The notes below the pieces were generated by a model. It was given only the letters and a program-made list of their open reading frames with translations. It ran no database searches and was not told where the DNA came from. A program made the position numbers and the translations under genes. From Harmothoe impar (lineage: Eukaryota; Annelida; Polychaeta; Phyllodocida; Polynoidae), in contig OX381710.1 in NCBI GenBank assembly GCA_947462335.1, positions 60,582,842-60,646,841 on the forward strand: DNA of 64,000 nucleotides. The letters run 5' to 3'. Position 1 is the stretch's first letter. Each line of letters begins with the position of its first letter. Of this stretch, positions 1-13,868 are shown one piece after another.

Positions 1-496
1 TGACGTACCATAACAAAATATATGATGATTTAAACTGTCGCAAAACATTATAAAGATACTTTGTTACATCAATGAGTGCTATATGCCTATTCCTTTCGAC
101 ATAATTTGTCAAAATATAAAAGAATTAGCAAAATTTGTCAAAAATGGAGTGTTTACATTGTTTCCATGGTAACCAGGATGTCATGATATACCCAAAACCT
201 TACCTAGAAGATGGGGCTCCTATATAGCTTTAATTTAAGCTATTTTGTGACCATTTATGTTGAGATGCACACTAGAAACCGCAAAAATTGTAAATTGTCC
301 TTGATATTGAAATTGACCTTGAAGTTTCACGTATTTTCATGCCGCCATTTTGGAAAATGGCCGCCACACAACGCAAGACCATATGCGAATTTAAAACATG
401 AAAAAAATCTCACGAAGAACTAAGTTTATTTACATATCTTGAAAAAAAGTAGTTTCTACAAAGACACTCTTTCGTGTGGAAAGTTTAAATATTAGG
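1..496. repeat. Tail of a B-type tandem unit (B0)
   Basis: The window opens inside the tandem array. These bases match the last 496 bases of every later unit. They carry the B-type tail marker (cacGaag near 411; A-type tails read cacAaag). The whole piece is interior sequence of the left part of the 2.1-kb TIR transposon seen complete at 23668-25752. No gene is seen. Confidence 0.9.
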
Positions 497-570
497 ATTA
501 CCCTCACTGAAACCCCAAGGAGGACTAGAACAATTCAGACGCCCCCATCTGCCGACGGTCACCAAAGGAA

Positions 571-796
571 TAGACTAGTTCCAATCCCGACGCTCCGCTT
601 TGGGACCAGTAACCGTTCAGCGTTGTAACGGGTTACGTTGCCGCGTTCTGTAACCAATCACCCCAAGCTGGCCCCATCTCGCACCATGTTAAATAGCGTC
701 AATTAGAGAGCGCCGCTCGGAGCGGACCGCACAGTTACTTGTCCCTAAGTGAGGCGAGCGGTAGCCGCAGGAGCGCATGGGATTGGAACGAGTCTA
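571..796. repeat. Foldback arms near unit start
   Basis: The stretch at 571-596 (tagactagttccaatccc and on) returns as an imperfect reverse complement at 771-796. The spacer between them is GC-rich and about 175 bp. The pair occurs once in each array unit. The arm loosely resembles a Pol III B box (GTTCcAATCC), but no tRNA fold was found. Confidence 0.6.
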
Positions 797-1316
797 ACCA
801 AAGGAACTACATCGAATAACATGGCGCCAATAAACATTCCAGCACGGCTGAACAAAATCAAACCTACTGATGGTCTGCTACTTCTATAAATATATGACAG
901 GCCATATTTACTTAAATAACCCTTTTCTCATGTTGTATAGCATAAAATACACGCCTGTCAATGCAAAAATAAAAAGAAAGCACTCCTGCTTCAGCTGACA
1001 GATGGCACCGAAATATCTTCCCTCAACCACAGAATTATGAGTAGCGTGGCCATGGGAGACCGGGGCTGCACCAAAAAGACCGTCTCACGCAGTGCGGGGC
1101 CACGGGAGGGGTGGGGCTTGGCAGCCGACTACTCATCCGGGTAACCTCGTCAACTCAAATGCGGGACTTGACTCGGTCATTATGGACCACTTCACATGGT
1201 GGGTGTATCCTCGCGCGACCTTTTACAGCTAAGTCCGTGTGCACATACATTACATAATGTAGTCCGGCCATTTTTTCGGCTAGAAATCTAAAATGCCTCA
1301 CTAAATAGCAACAGTA

Positions 1317-2084
1317 GGGTAAATGTGGGTAATATCGCGCACCTAGTGACGATATTACCCAAATGTCCCTCACCAATCGAGTCCACTGTCATTAAGAACT
1401 ATTTTATGTGCATTTCTTGAAAAAATAATCTAAAATAAAAAAAATGGAGAAAAAAAGATATGCCAATCATACCCCCCTGTATGGTAAGCAGGGGCTTTTA
1501 AAGATGGTTAAATGTTTGGGTTATATCGTCATGATTGTTGTTATATCGCTCACACCTTTGTGTTATATCACTCACCCATTGAAATACAGTGCATTTGACC
1601 ATATGGGTAAATCCGCTCACCTGTTTTCACACCCAAAAGTGTGAAAACAGGGTGCTTTAGCCAAAATGCTCTCACACCTGTATGGTGAGGAGCACTATAC
1701 CCAAATTTGTACCAGTGTTAGACAACATATAAAGCTACCCTCTAACCATAGTCCACTCATTTTATTGTTATTTGATATATTATTTTTTATTATCTAAACA
1801 GGTGAGCGATATAACAACATGCCTGAGCGATATAAGCTCTATGGGAATTAGTATAGAAACTGCTGATTTAGCAAGTATTAAAAATACCAATTATTAGGTG
1901 ATTTTGTTCATCTCTGGTTCCTGACATACATGTAACGCACAGGTAAAGAAAATACATTAAAATGATACTAAATAAAATGTGGCAAACTAAAAAAATAAAA
2001 TTAAAAATTAAAAAGTTTAAAATTGTGCCTTTTAGGGGGGGGTGCGCGATATTACCACATGCGCGATATTACCCACATTTACCC
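1317..2084. mobile_element. Non-autonomous TIR element, first type, in A1
   Basis: 768-bp element starting GGGTAAATGTGGGTAATATC and ending in its reverse complement (ATTACCCACATTTACCC at 2068-2084). It is flanked by TA on both sides (1315-1316 and 2085-2086), consistent with a TA target duplication as in Tc1/mariner-type elements. Inside are a second inverted pair (ttgttatatcgctcac at 1538-1553, reverse complement at 1802-1817), a perfect 13-bp hairpin at 1620-1651, and a terminal hairpin formed by gggtaatatcg...cgatattaccc. There is no transposase ORF, so this is MITE-like. It shares its ends and interior with the element at 3529-4286 and with the fragment at 43734. Confidence 0.85.
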
Positions 2085-3033
2085 TATTTGATTCAATTCA
2101 TAGGAGAATACAATATTCTAGAGGAATATGTCAAAATAAGGTCTATAAATAACACTTTTAAAGATAAATTCGGTGCACAACTTTGGGCATGCCAGTTGGG
2201 ATTTCAAAATGTTGTTCACAAACAAGGCTAGATGTCAAAGTCGCCAGAGGCTCTTCTGCAGTGATTATGATCTAATTTCAGTTAGACATTGACTTATAAA
2301 TGTCATTAAATGGAGATTATATCTAAATATGTGACTGACAATGCCTCTCTAAAATATTAGAAAATCTGACAGATCTGCGCACATGGCAAGTAGTCCCCCC
2401 CGATCCGGGGTACCATGTAAGAGATAGATTGCCGCATTACAATCTGAGCTTGTAAGTGTGCCGACTACTGTGTGGCAGGAAGCGTCCTGCTGGCGTGGAT
2501 TGTCGTTCAGAAAATAGTCTGAATGGAACTGTCTAAACTCATGGTCAACATGAGATCATACGATACTGGTACTCCTGGTGCATATTGAATGGCAAATTAG
2601 CCATGATAAGGCCTATAAAGGGGGTGCAGATGGGTCAAAAGCGACCTGGCGACTTGGGCTGTTTTGAAGGCGACTTTCCGACCTTAGGGGGGGGGGACCT
2701 CTCTGCACCCACTATAAACAATGTGTATCCAGAGGATAAGGCGGGATAAGGCACCGCCCATTTTCAACCTGACAGTTCTCTATTGTCTCTATTTACATGG
2801 GCGGAAAATGTGATCACTTCACCCTGACCTCTGATAGAAATGTTTCATAAACTGACTCATAACTTTAAATGTCCTCCAAACGATGATAAGCATGGTAAGC
2901 CTAACATGTTTTACATTCAATCCGATACTTTGGTCAACATTATTTATTACCAGATTGATGTAGTAATTGAATCTTTGTGGGGGAGTGGGAGCTCATCCCG
3001 TAGTTCCGACGTAACCCCAAGTAGCAAACCTAA

Positions 3034-3160
3034 CTGGGTCCCAGTTGGGCCCCAGTTGGGCTGCCCGACTGGGGCCCTGCGAGAACGGGCACTGGGCAAA
3101 TGTCCGCGCCCAAGCGGGCTAGCCCAAATTGGGCCCCGACTGGGCCCCGGACGGGCCCCA
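3034..3160. repeat. GGGCCC-rich foldback
   Basis: GC-rich stretch. The left arm (ctgggtcccagttgggcccc) returns as an imperfect inverted copy (gcccaaattgggccccgact) about 80 bp further on. It occurs once per array unit and is followed by AT-rich DNA. No coding meaning is seen. Confidence 0.65.
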
Positions 3161-3272
3161 CTTTCATATTTTAGGTTACAACTTACATAATAGAGCAGTC
3201 TAGTAATTGATTTTAATTAATATATAGACAGAGCTGCATGCTAAAGTGACCGAGTCAGTGGTTATTCCACGA

Positions 3273-3334
3273 GGGGTGCCTGGCCCGTATTGCACGCTGG
3301 CCGCAGGCCTAGTGCAATGCGGGCCAGGCACCCC
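3273..3334. repeat. Long GC hairpin
   Basis: A 23-bp stem (ggggtgcctggcccgTattg and on) pairs with its inverted copy with a single mismatch. The loop itself contains ggccgcaggcc. A weaker outer stem (cagtgg/ccactg) extends the structure. It is present once in every array unit. Confidence 0.75.
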
Positions 3335-3528
3335 AAGTGGGCATGTTACTTGGGACCCACTGAGTAGAAGGTTGGGAAAGCTCAACTATCATCCCGCTAT
3401 ACGGCGACATGTTTGAATGTGGCGTCCAACGGCCAAAACCCGGCTGCATATGTGGTGTGATCTGCGAAAAGGGACCTTAGTGCAGGACACACCCGGGGGG
3501 CCACTCCCTATCTTTTCTATAGTAACTA

Positions 3529-4286
3529 GGGTAAATGTGGGTAATATCGCGCACCTAGTGATGATATTACCCAAATCTTCCTCATAACTCTAGCCCATCG
3601 TCATTAAGAACCCTTTTTATATGAAATTTTAAAAAAAATATTGAAAGTTGAAAAAATGGAGAAAAAAATATATCGTTATTGCAACCACCTATACCTATGG
3701 TAAGCAGGGGCCTAAAAGTATGACTAAATATTTGGGTTATATCGTTATTATTGTTGTTATATCACTCACACCTTTGTGTTATATCACTCACCCATTGATA
3801 TATACAGTGTATTTGACCATATGGGTAAATCCGCTCACCTGTTTTCACACCCAAAAGTGTGAAAACAGGGTGGTTCACCCCAAATGCTCTCACACCTGTA
3901 TGGTGAGTAGCAGCATCCCCAAATTTACACCAGTGTTAGACAACATAGAAATCTACCCTGTAACACTATTTGAATCATTTTACTGTTATTTGATATTCTA
4001 TTTTTTATTTTATAAAGATGTGCGCCATATAACAACATGCCTGAGCGATATAAGCTCTATGGGAATTAGTATACAAAAAGCAAATATAGATTTTTTAACG
4101 TTTTTATAAATGTCTAGCTCGAGGCATAAATATATGTCTCAGATAAATATCATGTATTGACATGATATCGTATGTTAAGTGGCTACTCACCAAAAAAAAA
4201 AGAAATTGAAATAAAAGTTTAAATTGTGCCTTTTAGGGGGGGGGTGCGCAATATTACCACATGCGCGATATTATCCACATTTACCC
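3529..4286. mobile_element. Non-autonomous TIR element, second type, in A1
   Basis: 758-bp diverged relative of the element at 1317-2084, with the same terminal motif, inner hairpin and inner inverted pair. The left flank is TA (3527-3528). The right flank is TT, so the target duplication is mutated or lost. The right end reads ttatccacatttaccc, one base off the left end. It is GC-poorer than the surrounding unit DNA. Confidence 0.8.
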
Positions 4287-6073
4287 TTGTCTCCAGATAG
4301 GCCCTAGTCTCTGGAGCAAACGCTGGCCAAATCCATCTACGTCGCTACGCTAATTTACTGGGAGCCAGATCTTGAAAAAAGTGCTAGGGTCAGCCCTTTT
4401 TTTAAACTAGGGTCGGGTTGTATGTCACTCTCGATTTCTCGATATAATCTTCTCTCTGGATCAACCTGGCGCTCTCCGGTGGAAAGAGTCCTGAAAGGAG
4501 TAGGGGAAGATGGGGGAATACGGGACACCTAAGGGTTTTCATGCAATTTCTGGCTTACTGGTGACCATAAGTGAAATATTTTTTTACCTACGTTTTAAGC
4601 ATTCCTCTTTTATATTTAACTGTGTTGAGGAAAAAATTCCTCAAACCCCCTAAAGTACAATGGTTGCAGTTAATAATTTCAAAGATTTTGTGACCCATAT
4701 TACCCCACCGTGGGGTAATACGGGTCGCCATTGTGGGGTAAGACGGAACGGAATAGGAATCGTCAGTGAAAATGGCCAAATATCTTTCATGCATAGGTGG
4801 AATTCTTTGAATGAGAAGCCTTTGACGTACCATAACAAAATATATGATGATTTAAACTGTCGCAAAACATTATAAAGATACTTTGTTACATCAATGAGTG
4901 CTATATGCCTATTCCTTTCGACATAATTTGTCAAAATATAAAAGAATTAGCAAAATTTGTCAAAAATGGAGTGTTTACATTGTTTCCATGGTAACCAGGA
5001 TGTCATGATATACCCAAAACCTTACCTAGAAGATGGGGCTCCTATATAGCTTTAATTTAAGCTATTTTGTGACCATTTATGTTGAGATGCACACTAGAAA
5101 CCGCAAAAATTGTAAATTGTCCTTGATATTGAAATTGACCTTGAAGTTTCACGTATTTTCATGCCGCCATTTTGGAAAATGGCCGCCACACAACGCAAGA
5201 CCATATGCGAATTTAAAACATGAAAAAAATCTCACAAAGAACTAAGTTTATTTACATATCTTGAAAAAAAGTAGTTTCTACAAAGACACTCTTTCGTGTG
5301 GAAAGTTTAAATATTAGGATTACCCTCACTGAAACCCCAAGGAGGACTAGAACAATTCAGACGCCCCCATCTGCCGACGGTCACCAAAGGAATAGACTAG
5401 TTCCAATCCCGACGCTCCGCTTTGGGACCAGTAACCGTTCAGCGTTGTAACGGGTTACGTTGCCGCGTTCTGTAACCAATCACCCCAAGCTGGCCCCATC
5501 TCGCACCATGTTAAATAGCGTCAATTAGAGAGCGCCGCTCGGAGCGGACCGCACAGTTACTTGTCCTTAAGTGAGGCGAGCGGTAGCCGCAGGAGCGCAT
5601 GGGATTGGAACGAGTCTAACCAAAGGAACTACATCGAATAACATGGCGCCAATAAACATTCCAGCACGGCTGAACAAAATCAAACCTACTGATGGTCTGC
5701 TACTTCTATGCCTGTCAATGCAAAAATAAAAAGAAAGCACTCCTGCTTCAGCTGACAGATGGCACCGAAATATCTTCCCTCAACCACAGAATTATGAGTA
5801 GCGTGGCCGTGGGAGACCGGGGCTGCACCAAAAAGACCGTCTCACGCAGTGCGGGGCCACGGGAGGGGTGGGGCTTGGCAGCCGACTACTCATCCGGGTA
5901 ACCTCGTCAACTCAAATGCGGGACTTGACTCGGTCATTATGGACCACTTCACATGGTGGGTGTATCCTCGCGCGACCTTTTACAGCTAAGTCAGTGTGCA
6001 CATACATTACATAATGTAGTCCGGCCATTTTTTCGGCTAGAAATCTAAAATGCCTCACTAAATAGCAACAGTA

Positions 6074-6840
6074 GGGTAAATGTGGGTAATATCGCGCACC
6101 TAGTGACGATATTACCCAAATGTCCCTCACCAATCGAGTCCACTGTCATTAAGAACTATTTTATGTGCATTTCTTGAAAAAATAATCTAAAATTAAAAAA
6201 ATGGAGAAAAAAAGATATGCCAATCATACCCCCCTGTATGGTAAGCAGGGGCTTTTAAAGATGGTTAAATGTTTGGGTTATATCGTCATGATTGTTGTTA
6301 TATCGCTCACACCTTTGTGTTATATCACTCACCCATTGAAATACAGTGCATTTGACCATATGGGTAAATCCGCTCACCTGTTTTCACACCCAAAAGTGTG
6401 AAAACAGGGTGCTTTAGCCAAAATGCTCTCACACCTGTATGGTGAGGAGCACTATACCCAAATTTGTACCAGTGTTAGACAACATATAAAGCTACCCTCT
6501 AACCATAGTCCACTCATTTTATTGTTATTTGATATATTATTTTTTATTATCTAAACAGGTGAGCGATATAACAACATGCCTGAGCGATATAAGCTCTATG
6601 GGAATTAGTATAGAAACTGCTGATTTAGCAAGTATTAAAAATACCAATTATTAGGTGATTTTGTTCATCTCTGGTTCCTGACATACATGTAACGCACAGG
6701 TAAAGAAAATACATTAAAATGATACTAAATAAAATGTGGCAAACTAAAAAAATAAAATTAAAAATTAAAAAGTTTAAAATTGTGCCTTTTAGGGGGGGTG
6801 CGCGATATTACCACATGCGCGATATTACCCACATTTACCC
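6074..6840. mobile_element. TIR element, first type, copy in B1
   Basis: 767 bp. One base shorter than the A-unit copy because the subterminal G-run has 7 rather than 8 bases. Confidence 0.85.
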
Positions 6841-8287
6841 TATTTGATTCAATTCATAGGAGAATACAATATTCTAGAGGAATATGTCAAAATAAGGTCT
6901 ATAAATAACACTTTTAAAGATAAATTCGGTGCACAACTTTGGGCATGCCAGTTGGGATTTCAAAATGTTGTTCACAAACAAGGCTAGATGTCAAAGTCGC
7001 CAGAGGCTCTTCTGCAGTGATTATGATCTAATTTCAGTTAGACATTGACTTATAAATGTCATTAAATGGAGATTATATCTAAATATGTGACTGACAATGC
7101 CTCTCTAAAATATTAGAAAATCTGACAGATCTGCGCACGTGGCAAGTAGTCCCCCCCGATCCGGGGTACCATGTAAGAGATAGATTGCCGCATTACAATC
7201 TGAGCTTGTAAGTGTGCCGACTACTGTGTGGCAGGAAGCGTCCTGCTGGCGTGGATTGTCGTTCAGAAAATAGTCTGAATGGAACTGTCTAAACTCATGG
7301 TCAACATGAGATCATACGATACTGGTACTCCTGGTGCATATTGAATGGCAAATTAGCCATGATAAGGCCTATAAAGGGGGTGCAGATGGGTCAAAAGCGA
7401 CCTGGCGACTTGGGCTGTTTTGAAGGCGACTTTCCGACCTTAGGGGGGGGGGACCTCTCTGCACCCACTATAAACAATGTGTATCCAGAGGATAAGGCGG
7501 GATAAGGCACCGCCCATTTTCAACCTGACAGTTCTCTATTGTCTCTATTTACATGGGCGGAAAATGTGATCACTTCACCCTGACCTCTGATAGAAATGTT
7601 TCATAAACTGACTCATAACTTTAAATGTCCTCCAAACGATGATAAGCATGGTAAGCCTAACATGTTTTACATTCAATCCGATACTTTGGTCAACATTATT
7701 TATTACCAGATTGATGTAGTAATTGAATCTTTGTGGGGGAGTGGGAGCTCATCCCGTAGTTCCGACGTAACCCCAAGTAGCAAACCTAACTGGGTCCCAG
7801 TTGGGCCCCAGTTGGGCTGCCCGACTGGGGCCCTGCGAGAACGGGCACTGGGCAAATGTCCGCGCCCAAGCGGGCTAGCCCAAATTGGGCCCCGACTGGG
7901 CCCCGGACGGGCCCCACTTTCATATTTTAGGTTACAACTTACATAATAGAGCAGTCTAGTAATTGATTTTAATTAATATATAGACAGAGCTGCATGCTAA
8001 AGTGACCGAGTCAGTGGTTATTCCACGAGGGGTGCCTGGCCCGTATTGCACGCTGGCCGCAGGCCTAGTGCAATGCGGGCCAGGCACCCCAAGTGGGCAT
8101 GTTACTTGGGACCCACTGAGTAGAAGGTTGGGAAAGCTCAACTATCATCCCGCTATACGGCGACATGTTTGAATGTGGCGTCCAACGGCCAAAACCCGGC
8201 TGCATATGTGGTGTGATCTGCGAAAAGGGACCTTAGTGCAGGACACACCCGGGGGGGGGCCACTCCCTATCTTTTCTATAGTAACTA

Positions 8288-9046
8288 GGGTAAATGTGGG
8301 TAATATCGCGCACCTAGTGACGATATTACCCAAATCTTCCTCATAACTCTAGCCCATCGTCATTAAGAACCCTTTTTATATGAAATTTTAAAAAAAATAT
8401 TGAAAGTTGAAAAAATGGAGAAAAAAATATATCGTTATTGCAACCACCTATACCTATGGTAAGCAGGGGCCTAAAAGTATGACTAAATATTTGGGTTATA
8501 TCGTTATTATTGTTGTTATATCACTCACACCTTTGTGTTATATCACTCACCCATTGATATATACAGTGTATTTGACCATATGGGTAAATCCGCTCACCTG
8601 TTTTCACACCCAAAAGTGTGAAAACAGGGTGGTTCACCCCAAATGCTCTCACACCTGTATGGTGAGTAGCAGCATCCCCAAATTTACACCAGTGTTAGAC
8701 AACATAGAAATCTACCCTGTAACACTATTTGAATCATTTTACTGTTATTTGATATTCTATTTTTTATTTTATAAAGATGTGCGCCATATAACAACATGCC
8801 TGAGCGATATAAGCTCTATGGGAATTAGTATACAAAAAGCAAATATAGATTTTTTAATGTTTTTATAAATGTCTAGCTCGAGGCATAAATATATGTCTCA
8901 GATAAATATCATGTATTGACATGATATCGTATGTTAAGTGGCTACTCACCAAAAAAAAAAGAAATTGAAATAAAAGCTTAAATTGTGCCTTTTAGGGGGG
9001 GGGGTGCGCAATATTACCACATGCGCGATATTATCCACATTTACCC
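8288..9046. mobile_element. TIR element, second type, copy in B1
   Basis: 759 bp. B-type markers gtgAcgat near its left end and tttaaTg inside. Confidence 0.8.
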
Positions 9047-10898
9047 TTGTCTCCAGATAGGCCCTAGTCTCTGGAGCAAACGCTGGCCAAATCCATCTAC
9101 GTCGCTACGCTAATTTACTGGGAGCCAGATCTTGAAAAAAGTGCTAGGGTCAGCCCTTTTTTTAAACTAGGGTCGGGTTGTATGTCACTCTCGATTTCTC
9201 GATATAATCTTCTCTCTGGATCAACCTGGCGCTCTCCGGTGGAAAGAGTCCTGAAAGGAGTAGGGGAAGATGGGGGAATACGGGACACCTAAGGGTTTTC
9301 ATGCAATTTCTGGCTTACTGGTGACCATAAGTGAAATATTTTTTTACCTACGTTTTAAGCATTCCTCTTTTATATTTAACTGTGTTGAGGAAAAAATTCC
9401 TCAAACCCCCTAAAGTACAATGGTTGCAGTTAATAATTTCAAAGATTTTGTGACCCATATTACCCCACCGTGGGGTAATACGGGTCGCCATTGTGGGGTA
9501 AGACGGAACGGAATAGGAATCGTCAGTGAAAATGGCCAAATATCTTTCATGCATAGGTGGAATTCTTTGAATGAGAAGCCTTTGACGTACCATAACAAAA
9601 TATATGATGATTTAAACTGTCGCAAAACATTATAAAGATACTTTGTTACATCAATGAGTGCTATATGCCTATTCCTTTCGACATAATTTGTCAAAATATA
9701 AAAGAATTAGCAAAATTTGTCAAAAATGGAGTGTTTACATTGTTTCCATGGTAACCAGGATGTCATGATATACCCAAAACCTTACCTAGAAGATGGGGCT
9801 CCTATATAGCTTTAATTTAAGCTATTTTGTGACCATTTATGTTGAGATGCACACTAGAAACCGCAAAAATTGTAAATTGTCCTTGATATTGAAATTGACC
9901 TTGAAGTTTCACGTATTTTCATGCCGCCATTTTGGAAAATGGCCGCCACACAACGCAAGACCATATGCGAATTTAAAACATGAAAAAAATCTCACGAAGA
10001 ACTAAGTTTATTTACATATCTTGAAAAAAAGTAGTTTCTACAAAGACACTCTTTCGTGTGGAAAGTTTAAATATTAGGATTACCCTCACTGAAACCCCAA
10101 GGAGGACTAGAACAATTCAGACGCCCCCATCTGCCGACGGTCACCAAAGGAATAGACTAGTTCCAATCCCGACGCTCCGCTTTGGGACCAGTAACCGTTC
10201 AGCGTTGTAACGGGTTACGTTGCCGCGTTCTGTAACCAATCACCCCAAGCTGGCCCCATCTCGCACCATGTTAAATAGCGTCAATTAGAGAGCGCCGCTC
10301 GGAGCGGACCGCACAGTTACTTGTCCCTAAGTGAGGCGAGCGGTAGCCGCAGGAGCGCATGGGATTGGAACGAGTCTAACCAAAGGAACTACATCGAATA
10401 ACATGGCGCCAATAAACATTCCAGCACGGCTGAACAAAATCAAACCTACTGATGGTCTGCTACTTCTATAAATATATGACAGGCCATATTTACTTAAATA
10501 ACCCTTTTCTCATGTTGTATAGCATAAAATACACGCCTGTCAATGCAAAAATAAAAAGAAAGCACTCCTGCTTCAGCTGACAGATGGCACCGAAATATCT
10601 TCCCTCAACCACAGAATTATGAGTAGCGTGGCCATGGGAGACCGGGGCTGCACCAAAAAGACCGTCTCACGCAGTGCGGGGCCACGGGAGGGGTGGGGCT
10701 TGGCAGCCGACTACTCATCCGGGTAACCTCGTCAACTCAAATGCGGGACTTGACTCGGTCATTATGGACCACTTCACATGGTGGGTGTATCCTCGCGCGA
10801 CCTTTTACAGCTAAGTCCGTGTGCACATACATTACATAATGTAGTCCGGCCATTTTTTCGGCTAGAAATCTAAAATGCCTCACTAAATAGCAACAGTA

Positions 10899-11666
10899 GG
10901 GTAAATGTGGGTAATATCGCGCACCTAGTGACGATATTACCCAAATGTCCCTCACCAATCGAGTCCACTGTCATTAAGAACTATTTTATGTGCATTTCTT
11001 GAAAAAATAATCTAAAATAAAAAAAATGGAGAAAAAAAGATATGCCAATCATACCCCCCTGTATGGTAAGCAGGGGCTTTTAAAGATGGTTAAATGTTTG
11101 GGTTATATCGTCATGATTGTTGTTATATCGCTCACACCTTTGTGTTATATCACTCACCCATTGAAATACAGTGCATTTGACCATATGGGTAAATCCGCTC
11201 ACCTGTTTTCACACCCAAAAGTGTGAAAACAGGGTGCTTTAGCCAAAATGCTCTCACACCTGTATGGTGAGGAGCACTATACCCAAATTTGTACCAGTGT
11301 TAGACAACATATAAAGCTACCCTCTAACCATAGTCCACTCATTTTATTGTTATTTGATATATTATTTTTTATTATCTAAACAGGTGAGCGATATAACAAC
11401 ATGCCTGAGCGATATAAGCTCTATGGGAATTAGTATAGAAACTGCTGATTTAGCAAGTATTAAAAATACCAATTATTAGGTGATTTTGTTCATCTCTGGT
11501 TCCTGACATACATGTAACGCACAGGTAAAGAAAATACATTAAAATGATACTAAATAAAATGTGGCAAACTAAAAAAATAAAATTAAAAATTAAAAAGTTT
11601 AAAATTGTGCCTTTTAGGGGGGGGTGCGCGATATTACCACATGCGCGATATTACCCACATTTACCC
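10899..11666. mobile_element. TIR element, first type, copy in A2
   Basis: 768 bp. Same ends, TA flanks and 8-G run as the A1 copy. Confidence 0.85.
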
Positions 11667-13110
11667 TATTTGATTCAATTCATAGGAGAATACAATATTC
11701 TAGAGGAATATGTCAAAATAAGGTCTATAAATAACACTTTTAAAGATAAATTCGGTGCACAACTTTGGGCATGCCAGTTGGGATTTCAAAATGTTGTTCA
11801 CAAACAAGGCTAGATGTCAAAGTCGCCAGAGGCTCTTCTGCAGTGATTATGATCTAATTTCAGTTAGACATTGACTTATAAATGTCATTAAATGGAGATT
11901 ATATCTAAATATGTGACTGACAATGCCTCTCTAAAATATTAGAAAATCTGACAGATCTGCGCACATGGCAAGTAGTCCCCCCCGATCCGGGGTACCATGT
12001 AAGAGATAGATTGCCGCATTACAATCTGAGCTTGTAAGTGTGCCGACTACTGTGTGGCAGGAAGCGTCCTGCTGGCGTGGATTGTCGTTCAGAAAATAGT
12101 CTGAATGGAACTGTCTAAACTCATGGTCAACATGAGATCATACGATACTGGTACTCCTGGTGCATATTGAATGGCAAATTAGCCATGATAAGGCCTATAA
12201 AGGGGGTGCAGATGGGTCAAAAGCGACCTGGCGACTTGGGCTGTTTTGAAGGCGACTTTCCGACCTTAGGGGGGGGGGACCTCTCTGCACCCACTATAAA
12301 CAATGTGTATCCAGAGGATAAGGCGGGATAAGGCACCGCCCATTTTCAACCTGACAGTTCTCTATTGTCTCTATTTACATGGGCGGAAAATGTGATCACT
12401 TCACCCTGACCTCTGATAGAAATGTTTCATAAACTGACTCATAACTTTAAATGTCCTCCAAACGATGATAAGCATGGTAAGCCTAACATGTTTTACATTC
12501 AATCCGATACTTTGGTCAACATTATTTATTACCAGATTGATGTAGTAATTGAATCTTTGTGGGGGAGTGGGAGCTCATCCCGTAGTTCCGACGTAACCCC
12601 AAGTAGCAAACCTAACTGGGTCCCAGTTGGGCCCCAGTTGGGCTGCCCGACTGGGGCCCTGCGAGAACGGGCACTGGGCAAATGTCCGCGCCCAAGCGGG
12701 CTAGCCCAAATTGGGCCCCGACTGGGCCCCGGACGGGCCCCACTTTCATATTTTAGGTTACAACTTACATAATAGAGCAGTCTAGTAATTGATTTTAATT
12801 AATATATAGACAGAGCTGCATGCTAAAGTGACCGAGTCAGTGGTTATTCCACGAGGGGTGCCTGGCCCGTATTGCACGCTGGCCGCAGGCCTAGTGCAAT
12901 GCGGGCCAGGCACCCCAAGTGGGCATGTTACTTGGGACCCACTGAGTAGAAGGTTGGGAAAGCTCAACTATCATCCCGCTATACGGCGACATGTTTGAAT
13001 GTGGCGTCCAACGGCCAAAACCCGGCTGCATATGTGGTGTGATCTGCGAAAAGGGACCTTAGTGCAGGACACACCCGGGGGGCCACTCCCTATCTTTTCT
13101 ATAGTAACTA

Positions 13111-13868
13111 GGGTAAATGTGGGTAATATCGCGCACCTAGTGATGATATTACCCAAATCTTCCTCATAACTCTAGCCCATCGTCATTAAGAACCCTTTTT
13201 ATATGAAATTTAAAAAAAAATATTGAAAGTTGAAAAAATGGAGAAAAAAATATATCGTTATTGCAACCACCTATACCTATGGTAAGCAGGGGCCTAAAAG
13301 TATGACTAAATATTTGGGTTATATCGTTATTATTGTTGTTATATCACTCACACCTTTGTGTTATATCACTCACCCATTGATATATACAGTGTATTTGACC
13401 ATATGGGTAAATCCGCTCACCTGTTTTCACACCCAAAAGTGTGAAAACAGGGTGGTTCACCCCAAATGCTCTCACACCTGTATGGTGAGTAGCAGCATCC
13501 CCAAATTTACACCAGTGTTAGACAACATAGAAATCTACCCTGTAACACTATTTGAATCATTTTACTGTTATTTGATATTCTATTTTTTATTTTATAAAGA
13601 TGTGCGCCATATAACAACATGCCTGAGCGATATAAGCTCTATGGGAATTAGTATACAAAAAGCAAATATAGATTTTTTAACGTTTTTATAAATGTCTAGC
13701 TCGAGGCATAAATATATGTCTCAGATAAATATCATGTATTGACATGATATCGTATGTTAAGTGGCTACTCACCAAAAAAAAAAGAAATTGAAATAAAAGT
13801 TTAAATTGTGCCTTTTAGGGGGGGGGTGCGCAATATTACCACATGCGCGATATTATCCACATTTACCC
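13111..13868. mobile_element. TIR element, second type, copy in A2
   Basis: 758 bp. A-type markers gtgAtgat and tttaaCg. Confidence 0.8.

Larger units (their letters stand above)
497..5318. repeat. Macrosatellite unit A1 (4822 bp)
   Basis: First complete unit. The unit start is defined by the right end of the array: the repeat breaks at 24487/24488, so units run from 'attaccctcactg' to 'aaatattagg'. Contents in order: 497-1316 mixed sequence with a foldback, TIR element 1317-2084, 2085-3528 with two GC-rich foldbacks, TIR element 3529-4286, spacer, and 4499-5318, the left 820 bp of another transposon. A-type markers are the extra 65 bp at about 888-952, ttgtcCctaag near 741, gccAtggg near 1050, agtcCgtg near 1230, gcacAtgg near 2378, gtgAtgat near 3560, tttaaCg near 4097 and cacAaag near 5234. 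The small ORFs are not conserved protein families that I recognise. Confidence 0.92.
5319..10078. repeat. Macrosatellite unit B1 (4760 bp)
   Basis: Same content as unit A1 but without the 65-bp segment after 'gctacttctat'. It has the B set of single-base markers (ttgtcTtaag, gccGtggg, agtcAgtg, gcacGtgg, gtgAcgat, tttaaTg, cacGaag). Its G-runs differ in length from A: 7, 9 and 10 G against 8, 6 and 9. The 62-bp length difference is fully explained by the 65-bp indel and these runs. Confidence 0.92.

Noticed and set aside
571..796. Possible tRNA-derived sequence (B-box-like gttccaatcc)
   Set aside because: No A box at the right distance and no cloverleaf. The word is part of an inverted repeat.
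3648..4109. 153-residue ORF repeated in every array unit
   Set aside because: It coincides with the non-autonomous TIR element, crosses its hairpins and inverted repeats, and matches no family I know.
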